From: Elusimicrobiota bacterium
Lineage (GTDB): Bacteria; Elusimicrobiota; Elusimicrobia; UBA1565; UBA9628
Assembly (NCBI GenBank): GCA_016209035.1
Contig: JACQWX010000041.1
Location: 1 to 51,834 of the forward strand
Reading direction: 5' to 3'
Length of the DNA stretch: 51,834 nucleotides
The translations under genes were made by a program, and so were the position numbers. This document shows positions 15,412 to 25,190 of the stretch, one piece after another; position 1 is the stretch's first letter, and every line of letters begins with the position of its first letter. A model generated the notes under the pieces. The model had not been told where the DNA came from and made no database searches. It worked only from the letters and a program-made list of their open reading frames with translations.

Positions 15412-15420
15412 CCCCCGGCG

Positions 15421-15819
15421 CTACTGCTTCCGGCGCTTGGAGATTATCCCCGCGATGAGCTCCCTGAGGGTCTTGGGGTCGAAGGGCTTCTGGATGTAGG
15501 CCGCGACGTTCGGCGCCACCTCGAAGAGGTCGCGCATCTTCTGTCCTTTGGCCGTCAGGACGACGATCGGGATGTCTTTGGCGGTGGGATCGGCCTGGAG
15601 CCTCTTGTTGAGCTCGTAGCCGTCCATCACCGGCATCATGATGTCCAGGACGATCAGGTCGGGCAGGATGGTGCCGGGGGTCCGAGGGTCGATGCCCAGC
15701 CTCTCCAGGGCCGCCTGGCCGTTCGAGGCCTCGGCGATCGTGAAGCCGTCCTTTGCGAGCACGGCCCTCAACAGGGTAACGATCTCCGGCTCGTCGTCCA
15801 CGATCAGGATGGTGGGCAT
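15421..15819 (-). CDS. single-domain response regulator (CheY-like receiver)
   Basis: The 132-residue protein is a receiver domain with no output domain. The acidic pair is in LIVDDEPEIV, the phospho-acceptor aspartate in LIVLDIMMPVMDGYEL, the switch threonine in IVVLTAKGQ and the conserved lysine in IQKPFDPKTL. A short basic tail, SKRRKQ, ends it. It lies 7 bases downstream of a second, similar receiver gene. The two are probably a tandem duplication that has diverged, or paired partners of one kinase. No intact histidine kinase is nearby. Confidence 0.88.
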   Translation of the reverse strand: MPTILIVDDEPEIVTLLRAVLAKDGFTIAEASNGQAALERLGIDPRTPGTILPDLIVLDIMMPVMDGYELNKRLQADPTAKDIPIVVLTAKGQKMRDLFEVAPNVAAYIQKPFDPKTLRELIAGIISKRRKQ

Positions 15820-15826
15820 ATGAGGT

Positions 15827-16294
15827 TCAGGCGCCAGGCTTGGACCGGGGGTCTGACGATGCAGGGGCGCCAGGCTTCGGGCTGGGGGCTGATTCCGGGG
15901 TCAAGCCCGGCGCCTGGGCGACCACGGTCGCCACTGTGTCCCGCAGGGATTTGGGGTCGAAGGGCTTGTCGATGAATCCGACCACGTTCTTGAGGCCCTG
16001 GAAGAGGTCGCGGGCCATGCCCTTGGCGGTCAGGATCAGGACCGGGACCTTGCCGACCGCAGGGTGCTCGCAGAGCCTCTTGCACGCGGTGTGGCCGTCC
16101 ATGACCGGCATGAGCACGTCCATGAGGATCACGTCCGGCAGGTCCGCCGGGGGCGAACCCGCCTCGACGCCCAGGGACTTCAAGGCTTCCAGCCCGTTGG
16201 GGGCCGTCCGCACGATGTGCCCCTCCTTGACCAGCACGAACTGGATGAGGGTCACGATGTCCCTCTCATCGTCGACGAGCAGTATCTTCGCCAT
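15827..16294 (-). CDS. single-domain response regulator with Pro-rich tail
   Basis: The 155-residue receiver protein has LLVDDERDIV, phospho-acceptor VILMDVLMPVMDGH, LTAKG and IDKPFDPKSL. After about residue 128 the protein is a low-complexity tail (PGLTPESAPSPKPGAP). That tail is encoded by three copies of the GGCGCCAGGCTTG-type repeat, so a repeat insertion seems to have extended the C-terminus. It heads the leftward operon with a second receiver gene, the CcmI-like gene, the YfhO-like gene and the MFS gene. It is divergent from ndk. Confidence 0.87.
   Translation of the reverse strand: MAKILLVDDERDIVTLIQFVLVKEGHIVRTAPNGLEALKSLGVEAGSPPADLPDVILMDVLMPVMDGHTACKRLCEHPAVGKVPVLILTAKGMARDLFQGLKNVVGFIDKPFDPKSLRDTVATVVAQAPGLTPESAPSPKPGAPASSDPRSKPGA
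15830..15917. repeat. GGCGCCAGGCTTG repeat cluster, three units
   Basis: Units lie at 15830-15842, 15866-15877 and, inverted, near 15902-15913 (CAAGCCCGGCGCC type). The last two form a long imperfect hairpin. They encode the Pro-rich C-terminus of the receiver protein. The same unit occurs five times at 25639-25789. Confidence 0.75.
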
Positions 16295-16372
16295 GAGTTG
16301 CGTGAGCGGAATCGCAGCGTGGTATGTTAACAGTTTCCCGTCGGGCAGTCAATTATTATAGAATCCCAGCCT

Positions 16373-16831
16373 ATGGCAGTCGAACAGACCCTCATCCTCA
16401 TCAAGCCGGACGGCTCGCACCGCAGGCTCACGGGCCTTGTCATCGACCGTCTCGACGCCGCGGGGCTCGAGATGGTCGGGGCGAAGATGGTGAGCGTCAC
16501 GGAGAAGCTCGCGCGCGAGCATTACAGGGCGCTCTCGGACAAGCCCTTCTTCCCGAACCTCATCAGGTACATCCGGGGGGAGTTCCACGGGTTCAAGGAC
16601 CACCGCGTCTTGGCCCTCGCCTACCGCGGCGAGAACGCCATCGGCAAGGCGCGGGCGGCGGCCGGCGCCACCAACCCCGAGCACGCCGCTCCCGGCACCA
16701 TCCGCGGCTCTTTCGGCCGCATCACGACCGCGGGGCAGTTCGAGAACGTGCTCCACGCCTCCTCCGACGAGGCCGACGCCGAGCGCGAGGTCAGGCTCTG
16801 GTTCAAGCCGGACGAGCTCCTTGAGGGGTGA
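16373..16831 (+). CDS. ndk: nucleoside diphosphate kinase
   Basis: The 152-residue enzyme moves the gamma phosphate between nucleoside triphosphates and diphosphates through a phospho-histidine. It begins EQTLILIKPDGSHRRLTG, the NDK N-terminal signature. Nucleotide-binding phrases include ATNPEHAAPGTIRG and FGRI. The active-site histidine is in ENVLHASSDEADAEREV; canonical NDK has 'N-x-x-H-G-S-D', so Gly is replaced by Ala, which is tolerated in some members. The stop is 16 bases before the next start. A TATAGA box at 16357-16362 lies 10 bases before the ATG. Confidence 0.95.
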   Translation: MAVEQTLILIKPDGSHRRLTGLVIDRLDAAGLEMVGAKMVSVTEKLAREHYRALSDKPFFPNLIRYIRGEFHGFKDHRVLALAYRGENAIGKARAAAGATNPEHAAPGTIRGSFGRITTAGQFENVLHASSDEADAEREVRLWFKPDELLEG

Positions 16832-16847
16832 GACGGGAGCGCGACCC

Positions 16848-17873
16848 GTGAACCGACCGCTGCTCGTCCTGCTGGCCCTGCTGGCGGCTCAAGGCGTCCA
16901 TGCCGCGGTCGAGGTCGGAGACCGAGCGTCCCGGCCGCTGTCCGGGGAAGGCGTTGGCGGCCGGGACGCGGCGAAGGCCGCCCCGGCCGCGGACAGCGCG
17001 AAGCCCGCCGCCGCGCGCAAGGCCAAGGTCCTTCCCGGCATCCTGGTGGACCTGACGACCCGCGACGGCTGGCTGCTCAGGGCGAAGTACGTCCCGGCCA
17101 AGGAGAGCGAGCCGACCTTCCTCCTCCTGCACGCCAAGGGCCGCAGGATGGAGGATTGGTACTACCTCGGACGGGCGCTGGCGAACTGGGGCTACGGCTA
17201 CCTGGCTCTGGACTTCCGCGGCCACGGATCGAGCCTCGTGTCTCCCGAGGGCCAGAAGGTCAACTGGCGGGAATTCAAGATCACGAAGACCTACAACGAG
17301 TTCGCCAACCTGCTGCAGGACGTGGGGGCCTGCGTCGCCTATCTGACGAGCCAGGGGGTGGCGGAGGAGGACATCGGCGTCATCGGCGCGGAGGTGGGCT
17401 CGAGCATCGGCCTCAAGTACGCGGCCGTGCATCCCAAGGTCCCGATGGCGGTCATGCTCTCGCCGGGCCTTCGCTACCAGGAGGTCCTCACCGTCAACGC
17501 CATGAGGGCATACAAGGGCCGCCCGATCCTGATGATCCACTCCGAAGCGGACAAGAAATCCGCGGCCGAGACGCTGCTGCTCGCGAACATCGCCAAGCGC
17601 TCGACGGGAGAGGCCAACACCACGGTCCTGATCGTGCCCAAGGAGCGCGGGACCAAGATGCTCAACGGCTCGCTGGCCAGGAAGATCGTGGATTGGATCG
17701 CCGAGCCGGTGCAGGTCTCCACGGGGAGCGTCGGCGCGGTTCCGGTGGATTCCGGCGCCCCGGCCGGCGCCGAGCTTCCGCAGCCTTCGCTGCGGGAGGC
17801 GCCCGAGGAGGAGGCTCCCTATCCCCGGGCCGCGGACGATTTCACGCGGCCGGACCCGTCCGAGGCGCCGTGA
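16848..17873 (+). CDS. exported alpha/beta-hydrolase-fold protein lacking the catalytic triad
   Basis: The protein has 341 residues from GTG 16848, with GGGAG upstream. Residues 1-19 (NRPLLVLLALLAAQGVHA) are a signal peptide, so it acts outside the cytoplasm. Copy C of the 65-bp repeat encodes the stretch just after it. The fold is recognisable: FLLLHAKGRRMEDWYYLGRA, ALDFRGHGSS, MLSPGLRYQ. The nucleophile elbow, normally G-x-S-x-G, reads G-A-E-V-G (Glu at about 182). The catalytic His position, normally H-G-T-x-M, reads R-G-T-K-M (Arg about 267). It is therefore probably a pseudo-enzyme. A Pro/Glu-rich tail ends it. GTGA overlaps the murQ start. Confidence 0.75.
   Translation: MNRPLLVLLALLAAQGVHAAVEVGDRASRPLSGEGVGGRDAAKAAPAADSAKPAAARKAKVLPGILVDLTTRDGWLLRAKYVPAKESEPTFLLLHAKGRRMEDWYYLGRALANWGYGYLALDFRGHGSSLVSPEGQKVNWREFKITKTYNEFANLLQDVGACVAYLTSQGVAEEDIGVIGAEVGSSIGLKYAAVHPKVPMAVMLSPGLRYQEVLTVNAMRAYKGRPILMIHSEADKKSAAETLLLANIAKRSTGEANTTVLIVPKERGTKMLNGSLARKIVDWIAEPVQVSTGSVGAVPVDSGAPAGAELPQPSLREAPEEEAPYPRAADDFTRPDPSEAP
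16905..16969 (+). repeat. two-hairpin 65-bp repeat, copy C (archetype, in the hydrolase gene)
   Basis: Hairpin 1 is GGTC-GGA-GACC (16913-16923). Hairpin 2 has perfect 13-bp arms GCGTCCCGGCCGC (16926-16938) and GCGGCCGGGACGC (16957-16969) and an 18-base loop. It sits at the codons after the signal peptide and keeps the frame open. Confidence 0.85.
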
Positions 17874-18775
17874 GGCTCCCTCCGCCGGGGCTCTACGCCC
17901 GCCTTCCCACCGAGAGGTCCAACCCGCGCGCCAAGGGTCTCGACCTCAAGAGCACGCTCGAGGTCGTCCGCGTCATCAACCAGGAGGACCGCCGCGTCCC
18001 GGCCGCGGTGGGCCGCCAGGCTGCGGCCATCGCCCGGGCTGCGGACGCGGTCGCGCGCTCCCTGTCGCGCGGAGGCCGCCTGGTGCTCGTGGGCGCCGGC
18101 ACGAGCGGCCGCATCGCGGTCATGGAGGCGGCCGAGTGCCCCCCGACCTTCAACACGAAGCCGTCCCAGGTCCAGGCCGTGATGGCGGGCGGCAGGATGT
18201 CGGTCTTCCGGTCGAAAGAGGGGGCGGAGGATAACGCGGCGGCCGGCGTCAAGGCCGTCGCGGAAGTCAAGAAGGAGGATGTGGTCGTAGGCGTGGCCGC
18301 TTCGGGAGTAACGGCTTTTGTGCGAGCCGCCCTGCAGGCGGCTCGCAGGCGCGGCTGCGCGACGGTCCTGGTGACTTCCAACGGCCGTCCGCCGGGAAGC
18401 CCGGCGGACCTCATCATCGCCCCCGATGTCGGCCCCGAGGTGGTGGCGGGCTCCACCCGCCTCAAGAGCGGCACCGCGGCCAAGCTGGTCCTCAACACCC
18501 TGACCACGGCCGCCATGGTCCGGCTCGGCAAGGTCTATGACCGCTGGATGGTGGACTTGAAGCCCACCTCGTACAAGCTCAAGGCTCGCGGGGCCAGGAT
18601 CGTGAGCCTGCTGGGGAGGGTCCCTCGGGCCCGGGCTGAGGCGCTCTTCCGGGAGGCCGGCGGCAGCGTCAGGACCGCGATCGTGATGGCGCGCCTGGGC
18701 TGCGGCCGCCGCATGGCCCGCGCGGTTCTCGACGGCTCCGGCGGCTCCCTGCGCCGCGCCCTCGGGGAACTCTAG
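17870..18775 (+). CDS. murQ: N-acetylmuramic acid 6-phosphate etherase
   Basis: The 301-residue SIS-domain enzyme cleaves the lactyl ether of MurNAc-6-phosphate in peptidoglycan recycling, giving GlcNAc-6-phosphate and D-lactate. It starts at GTG 17870, overlapping the upstream TGA. Motifs are the N-terminal TERSNPRAKGLD, LVGAGTSGRIAVMEAAECPP (about 66-85), the acidic EGAEDN, VVVGVAASGVTAFV and GPEVVAGSTRLKSGTAAKLV. KLVLNTLTTAAMVRLGKVY follows. Recycling links to glmS/glmM and ndk elsewhere in the window. A perfect 27-base short-loop palindrome lies inside at 18321-18347. Confidence 0.93.
   Translation: MRLPPPGLYARLPTERSNPRAKGLDLKSTLEVVRVINQEDRRVPAAVGRQAAAIARAADAVARSLSRGGRLVLVGAGTSGRIAVMEAAECPPTFNTKPSQVQAVMAGGRMSVFRSKEGAEDNAAAGVKAVAEVKKEDVVVGVAASGVTAFVRAALQAARRRGCATVLVTSNGRPPGSPADLIIAPDVGPEVVAGSTRLKSGTAAKLVLNTLTTAAMVRLGKVYDRWMVDLKPTSYKLKARGARIVSLLGRVPRARAEALFREAGGSVRTAIVMARLGCGRRMARAVLDGSGGSLRRALGEL
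18321..18347. repeat. perfect short-loop palindrome inside murQ
   Basis: Arms TGCGAGCCGCC (18321-18331) and GGCGGCTCGCA (18337-18347) flank a 5-base loop, CTGCA. The protein length is normal here. Confidence 0.85.
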
Positions 18776-18788
18776 TGCGCCTAGTCCC

Positions 18789-19805
18789 ATGGACTTCTCC
18801 TGGGGCCTGTTTCTAGCGGTGTTCGTCGTGGCCGCGGCCGTGGCCTTCGACTTCGTCAACGGCTTCCACGACGCGGCGAACGTGGTGGCCACGATGGTGT
18901 CGACAAGGGCCTTCCAGCCGGAGACGGCTCTCGTGGTCGCGGCCTTGGCGGAGTTCCTCGGGCCCTTCCTGTTCGGGACCGCGGTGGCCAAGACCATCGG
19001 CGCGGGCATCATCGATCCCGCGGCCGCCACGACCGGGGTGGTCGTCGCGGCCCTGTTCGGGGCCATCCTGTGGGACCTCGTCACCTGGCACTTCGGTCTG
19101 CCCTCATCATCAAGCCACGCCCTTGTCGGCGGGTTGGGCGGCGCGGTGCTCGCCGGGTTCGGCGCAGGCAGCCTCAAGCTCCACGGCTTCGTTTCCGTGC
19201 TGGTCGTTCTGTGCGCCTCGCCCCTTGTGGGCGCGTTCGCGGGCTACTGGTTTCAGATCATCCTCAACTTCCTCTCCCGGGGCTTGACGCCAAGGGCCAA
19301 CGACGGGTACAAGAAGCTCCAGCTGGTCTCAGCCGTCACGCTGGCGTTGTCGCACGGCACCAACGACGCCCAGAAATCCATGGGCATCATCGCCATGGCG
19401 CTCGTCTCGATGGGCTACCTCGGCGCCTTCTCGGTGCCGTGGTGGGTGATGGGCATGTGCGCCTCGGCCATCGCCTTGGGGACCGCGGTGGGCGGCTGGC
19501 GCATCATCAAGACCGTGGGGAACAGCATCTACAAGCTCAAGCCCATCAACGGCTTCGCGGCGCAGACGTCTTCGGCGGGCGTGATCATGGCCGCCGCCCT
19601 GCTGGGCTGGCCGGTCTCGACCACGCACATCGTGTCCTCGTCCATCGCGGGCGTGGGCTCGGCCGAGCGGATCAAGGCCGTGCGCTGGACCACGGCCTAC
19701 GACATCGCCTTGGCGTGGGTCGTCACCATCCCGGCGTCCGCGGCCGTGGCCGCCGCGTTCTACTGGGCCGGGGCATTCGCCGTGAAGCTGGTCAGGGGGT
19801 TCTGA
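18789..19805 (+). CDS. pit: PiT-family inorganic phosphate permease
   Basis: The 338-residue polytopic inner-membrane protein carries both PiT signature repeats: FDFVNGFHDAANVVAT near the N-terminus and LALSHGTNDAQKSMGI in the second half. It also has GLPSSSSHALVGGLGG and WPVSTTHIVSSSIAGVG. It should move phosphate (or metal phosphate) using the proton or sodium gradient. The gene overlaps the DUF47 gene as TGATG, the usual PiT/DUF47 partnership, and it lies 13 bases after murQ. Confidence 0.93.
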   Translation: MDFSWGLFLAVFVVAAAVAFDFVNGFHDAANVVATMVSTRAFQPETALVVAALAEFLGPFLFGTAVAKTIGAGIIDPAAATTGVVVAALFGAILWDLVTWHFGLPSSSSHALVGGLGGAVLAGFGAGSLKLHGFVSVLVVLCASPLVGAFAGYWFQIILNFLSRGLTPRANDGYKKLQLVSAVTLALSHGTNDAQKSMGIIAMALVSMGYLGAFSVPWWVMGMCASAIALGTAVGGWRIIKTVGNSIYKLKPINGFAAQTSSAGVIMAAALLGWPVSTTHIVSSSIAGVGSAERIKAVRWTTAYDIALAWVVTIPASAAVAAAFYWAGAFAVKLVRGF

Positions 19806-20419
19806 TGGCGCTCAGAGACATCTTCTTCCCGCCCAAGAGGGACTTCGTCAAGATGCTCTACGAGCAGGCCAAGAAGACCTCGGAGGGCATGCAGTCCCTG
19901 CTCGAGTACATCCAAGACCCGACGCCGGAGAAGGGCAAGAGGGTCGGCGAGCTCGAAGGGGAGGCCGACGAGATGCGGCGCATCCTCATCGAGGAGCTGA
20001 ACCTCTCCTTCATCACGCCCTTCGACCGGGAGGACATCAACGCCCTCTCGCGCAACATCGACGACATGCTCGACTACGCCAAGTCCACGGTCGAGGAGAT
20101 GGTCCTCTTCGAGGTCAAGCCCACCGAGCACTTGAAGCGCATGAGCGAGGGTCTGGCCGACGCGGCCAAGGAGATCGCCGCCGCCATCCCCCTCATCACG
20201 ACCCACCCCAGCGTCTGCACCCAGCACGTCATCCGGGCGAAGAAGTCGGAGAACTTCGTGGAGCACCGCTACCGCGAGGCCTTGGTCGAGCTCTTCAAGT
20301 CCGCGGACGTGGTCCACATCCTCAAGATGCGCGAGATCTGCCGCCACCTCTCGAACGCCGCCGACCGCGGCGACGAGGCCGCGGACATCATCAGCGACAT
20401 AGTCGTCAAAATCACATGA
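19805..20419 (+). CDS. DUF47 (PhoU-like) protein, partner of the PiT permease
   Basis: The 204-residue protein is mostly helical, as expected of the PhoU-like four-helix fold. Motifs include the N-terminal LRDIFFPPKRDFVKML, EGEADEMRRILIEEL and the metal-binding-type FITPFDREDINALSRNIDDM. ICRHLSNAADRGDEAADIIS near the end repeats the E/D-rich pattern. DUF47 proteins are encoded with PiT permeases and are thought to control their activity. Start and stop overlap its neighbours (TGATG and ATGA), indicating translational coupling. Confidence 0.9.
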   Translation: MALRDIFFPPKRDFVKMLYEQAKKTSEGMQSLLEYIQDPTPEKGKRVGELEGEADEMRRILIEELNLSFITPFDREDINALSRNIDDMLDYAKSTVEEMVLFEVKPTEHLKRMSEGLADAAKEIAAAIPLITTHPSVCTQHVIRAKKSENFVEHRYREALVELFKSADVVHILKMREICRHLSNAADRGDEAADIISDIVVKIT

Positions 20420-21417
20420 CCGAACGCGTCTTCGAGATGCTGTGGGACTGCGAATTCTGCTCGGCCAAGAAGCTGCTGGGCAAGACCCACCGCTACTGCC
20501 CCAGATGCGGCGCCCCGCAGAACCCGCAGAAGCGCTACTTCCCTTCCGACGCCGACAAGGTCGAGGCCAAGGACCACGAGTACCACGGCGCGGACAAACT
20601 GTGCCTGGCCTGCAAGACGGCCAACAGCGCGAAGACCAAGTTCTGCGTGGCGTGCGGCGGGTCCATGGCCGAGGGGAAGACCGTTCCTCTTGTCAGCGGC
20701 GGCGGCGCGGTGGGGCCGGCCAAGGAAGTGCTGGCAGAGGTGGACGCGCGGGAGGAGGCCAGGAAGTCCGCCCGGCGACGGCTCATCGCCAAGGTCGCGG
20801 CCGGCTGCGCCGGCCTGGTCTTGCTGCTGCTGGTCGTTTTGGCCGCTACCTCCAAGGAGGTCGAGCTTTCCGTCGCCGGGCGCCTCTGGGAGCGGGAGAT
20901 CGACATCGAGGCCTTCCGCACGGTCAAGGAGAGCTCCTGGTGCGATTCGATGCCCGTGGACTCCTACGACGTGTCGCGGTCCCGGGAGGTCCGCTCCCAC
21001 GACTCGGTGGCCGACGGCGAGGACTGCCGGACCGTGCGCCGCGACCGGGGCGACGGCACCTACAGCGAGGAAGAGGAATGCACGACCCGCTACCGCGACG
21101 AGCCGGTCTACGACGACATGTGCCGGTACTCGGTGGACCGCTGGGCCAGGCAGCGCTCTGAGGTCGCCAGGGGCGCTCTCTCCGAGCCCCCGGCGTGGCC
21201 CGAGGCTCGGCTGAGCCGCACGGGCCAGTGCCAGGGCTGCGAGCGCGAAGGGGCCCGCAAGGAGCGCTACACGGTGAACCTCCAAGGCGGGGGCAAGACC
21301 CACTCCTGCGCATTCGCCCAGGACCGGTGGGGGTCCTTCGCGGCCGGGTCCAGGTGGAAGGGCCGGGTCAACGCTCTCACGGGCCTCGACTGCCGGAAGC
21401 TCGAAGCCTTGAAGTAG
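20416..21417 (+). CDS. zinc-ribbon membrane protein of unknown function
   Basis: The 333-residue protein has two zinc-ribbon knuckle pairs: CEFC (12-15) with CPRC, and CLAC (about 63) with CVAC (about 77). A hydrophobic helix at about residues 124-146 (VAAGCAGLVLLLLVVLA) follows. The remaining domain is likely extracytoplasmic and cysteine-rich (WCDS, DCRTV, ECTTRY, MCRYSVD, QCQGCE, HSCAF, DCRKL). I recognise no catalytic motif. It overlaps the DUF47 gene by ATGA, so it may belong to the phosphate-uptake operon. Confidence 0.75.
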   Translation: MTERVFEMLWDCEFCSAKKLLGKTHRYCPRCGAPQNPQKRYFPSDADKVEAKDHEYHGADKLCLACKTANSAKTKFCVACGGSMAEGKTVPLVSGGGAVGPAKEVLAEVDAREEARKSARRRLIAKVAAGCAGLVLLLLVVLAATSKEVELSVAGRLWEREIDIEAFRTVKESSWCDSMPVDSYDVSRSREVRSHDSVADGEDCRTVRRDRGDGTYSEEEECTTRYRDEPVYDDMCRYSVDRWARQRSEVARGALSEPPAWPEARLSRTGQCQGCEREGARKERYTVNLQGGGKTHSCAFAQDRWGSFAAGSRWKGRVNALTGLDCRKLEALK

Positions 21418-21424
21418 GCGGTTT

Positions 21425-21481
21425 TGCGAACTTTCTTCTGCGAACTTTCTTCTTGACAGCGTACCAAGTCGAGGGTTATCC
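21425..21481 (+). promoter_or_regulatory. promoter of the TPR-kinase gene with a tandem 14-bp repeat
   Basis: TTGACA (21453-21458) and TTATCC (21476-21481) are 17 bases apart. Immediately upstream is a perfect tandem duplication of TGCGAACTTTCTTC (21425-21438 and 21439-21452), a possible regulator site. The start codon is at 21509. Confidence 0.65.
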
Positions 21482-21508
21482 TAGTAATGAAAGGGTCGCG
21501 CTTTCCGC

Positions 21509-23590
<2,082 letters not shown>

Positions 23591-23679
23591 CCGGTCCCGC
23601 CGGGATGGGCCCTTTGGAGCGCGGAAAATGGGCCTTTCGGCCGTAGGCGCCTCCCGCCCGCCGGTGCTATCATGAGAAC

Positions 23680-24258
23680 ATGAACTTCCACAAGACCCTT
23701 GCCGTCCTCGTTGCAGCCTTTGCCTTGGCCGCGCCCGGCTTCTGCGCCGTCAACAGCCCGACCCTCCTGACCCTCAAGGGCCTCGCCGGGGGCGACGAAT
23801 TCGGGCTTCCCGACAACCAGCCTGCCACGGGATGGCCTGAGCTCGTGCTCAAGGTCGCCAGGAACGGCTCCTTCACCCCGGGCAACGGCGACATCCCCGC
23901 GACCCTGGGCCTGGCGAAGATAAAAGGCCCGAAGGATGCCACGCACCACTCCGATTACATCAACATCTGGGGCTTCGTGGACGAGAGCGGGACTTTCGTG
24001 GCGTTCTTCGTGACCCTGGTGTCCGAGGCCTGGACGCTCAAGGGCGACACCTGGGTGATCGAGCAGTGGCTCCACATGCTCGACATGGAAGGGACCGGCC
24101 AGCGGGCCTCCTACGCGGTCATCACCGAGAAGCTCGACGGCCAGGTCCTGGACTACAAGCCCGAGGCGATGGAGGTCCAGGGTCCGCCGGCCGTCCAGAA
24201 CCGCAACGCGCTCTTGGAGATGTGGAAGGCCTACAAGCCCCAGCCCAAGGCGAAATAG
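23680..24258 (+). CDS. exported protein of unknown function
   Basis: The 192-residue protein begins with a signal peptide (MNFHKTLAVLVAAFALAAPG, cleavage near FCA|V). The mature part contains DNQPATGWPELVLKVARNGS and THHSDYINIWGFVDESGTFV and ends in a Lys/Pro-rich tail. I recognise no family. A TATCAT box at 23668-23673 lies only six bases before the ATG, with no Shine-Dalgarno, so it may be translated from a leaderless mRNA. cysE follows after 23 bases. Confidence 0.7.
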   Translation: MNFHKTLAVLVAAFALAAPGFCAVNSPTLLTLKGLAGGDEFGLPDNQPATGWPELVLKVARNGSFTPGNGDIPATLGLAKIKGPKDATHHSDYINIWGFVDESGTFVAFFVTLVSEAWTLKGDTWVIEQWLHMLDMEGTGQRASYAVITEKLDGQVLDYKPEAMEVQGPPAVQNRNALLEMWKAYKPQPKAK

Positions 24259-24281
24259 CCGAGAGAAGGGGAGGAGGGGAC

Positions 24282-25190
24282 ATGAGGGGCGCGCGCGGCA
24301 AGACGGACAAGACGCTGGACAAGGTGGTGCGGGCCTTGAGCACGCACCCGGACGAGTCCATCAGCCCGCTCAAGCGCAAGATGGTCTCGGAGCCGCTTCC
24401 GTCGCGCGACGCCGTGATCGAGGCGGCCGAGGCCCTTCGCTCGGCGCTCTTCCCCGGCTACTACGGGGCCTACGAGTTCTCCCCGGCCGCCACGCCGCAC
24501 GCCATCGGCACCATGGTCGACCACGCCCGCCGAATCCTAGAGGAGCAGATCCTGCGGGCCTTCTGCTTTTTCTGCGCCGTGAGCCGCTCCTCCTGCCGGA
24601 ACTGCCGCCAGCGCGCCGCGGACCACGCGCGCCGGTTCCTGGCCGCCCTCCCCAGGGTGCAGGAGCTCCTCATGACGGACGTGCGCGCCGCCTTCGAGGG
24701 CGACCCGGCCGCCGTCTGCCCCGCGGAGACCGTGCTCTGCTATCCCGGCATCTTCGCCATCACCTACCAGAGGCTCGCCCACGAGCTCTACCGGCTTGAA
24801 GTCCCGCTCCTGCCGCGCATCATCACGGAGCACGCGCACGGCGTCACCGGCATCGACATCCACCCCGGCGCCTCCATCGGGAGGAGCTTCTTCATCGACC
24901 ACGGCACCGGCGTCGTCATCGGCGAGACCACCACCATCGGGGACAACGTCCGGCTCTATCAGGGCGTGACCTTGGGCGCCAAGAGCTTCCCGCTCGACAA
25001 GCACGGCAACCCGATCAAGGGCGTGAAGCGCCATCCGGACGTGGAGGACGACGTGATCGTCTACGCGGGGGCGACCATCCTGGGCACGGTCCGCATCGGC
25101 AAGGGCTCGGTCATCGGCGGCAACGTCTGGCTGACGCGCAGCGTGCCGCCGGACAGCAGGGTCTCCCAGCAGACGGCCGACAAGCTCTAG
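24282..25190 (+). CDS. cysE: serine O-acetyltransferase (EpsC/SAT type)
   Basis: The 302-residue enzyme acetylates L-serine with acetyl-CoA, the first step of cysteine synthesis. The ATG at 24282 follows GAGGAGGGG. The N-terminal helical domain (1-165) includes C-x2-C elements (FCFFCAVSRSSC, NCRQRA) that are unusual. The C-terminal left-handed beta-helix has hexapeptide repeats: THAHGVTGIDIHPGASIG-type text, IDHGTGVVIGETTTIGDNV, LYQGVTLGAKSFP and KRHPDVEDDVIVYAGATILG. Catalytic histidines lie in the ITEHAHG and FFIDHGTG regions. Its stop overlaps the next gene's GTG start by one base. Confidence 0.9.
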   Translation: MRGARGKTDKTLDKVVRALSTHPDESISPLKRKMVSEPLPSRDAVIEAAEALRSALFPGYYGAYEFSPAATPHAIGTMVDHARRILEEQILRAFCFFCAVSRSSCRNCRQRAADHARRFLAALPRVQELLMTDVRAAFEGDPAAVCPAETVLCYPGIFAITYQRLAHELYRLEVPLLPRIITEHAHGVTGIDIHPGASIGRSFFIDHGTGVVIGETTTIGDNVRLYQGVTLGAKSFPLDKHGNPIKGVKRHPDVEDDVIVYAGATILGTVRIGKGSVIGGNVWLTRSVPPDSRVSQQTADKL

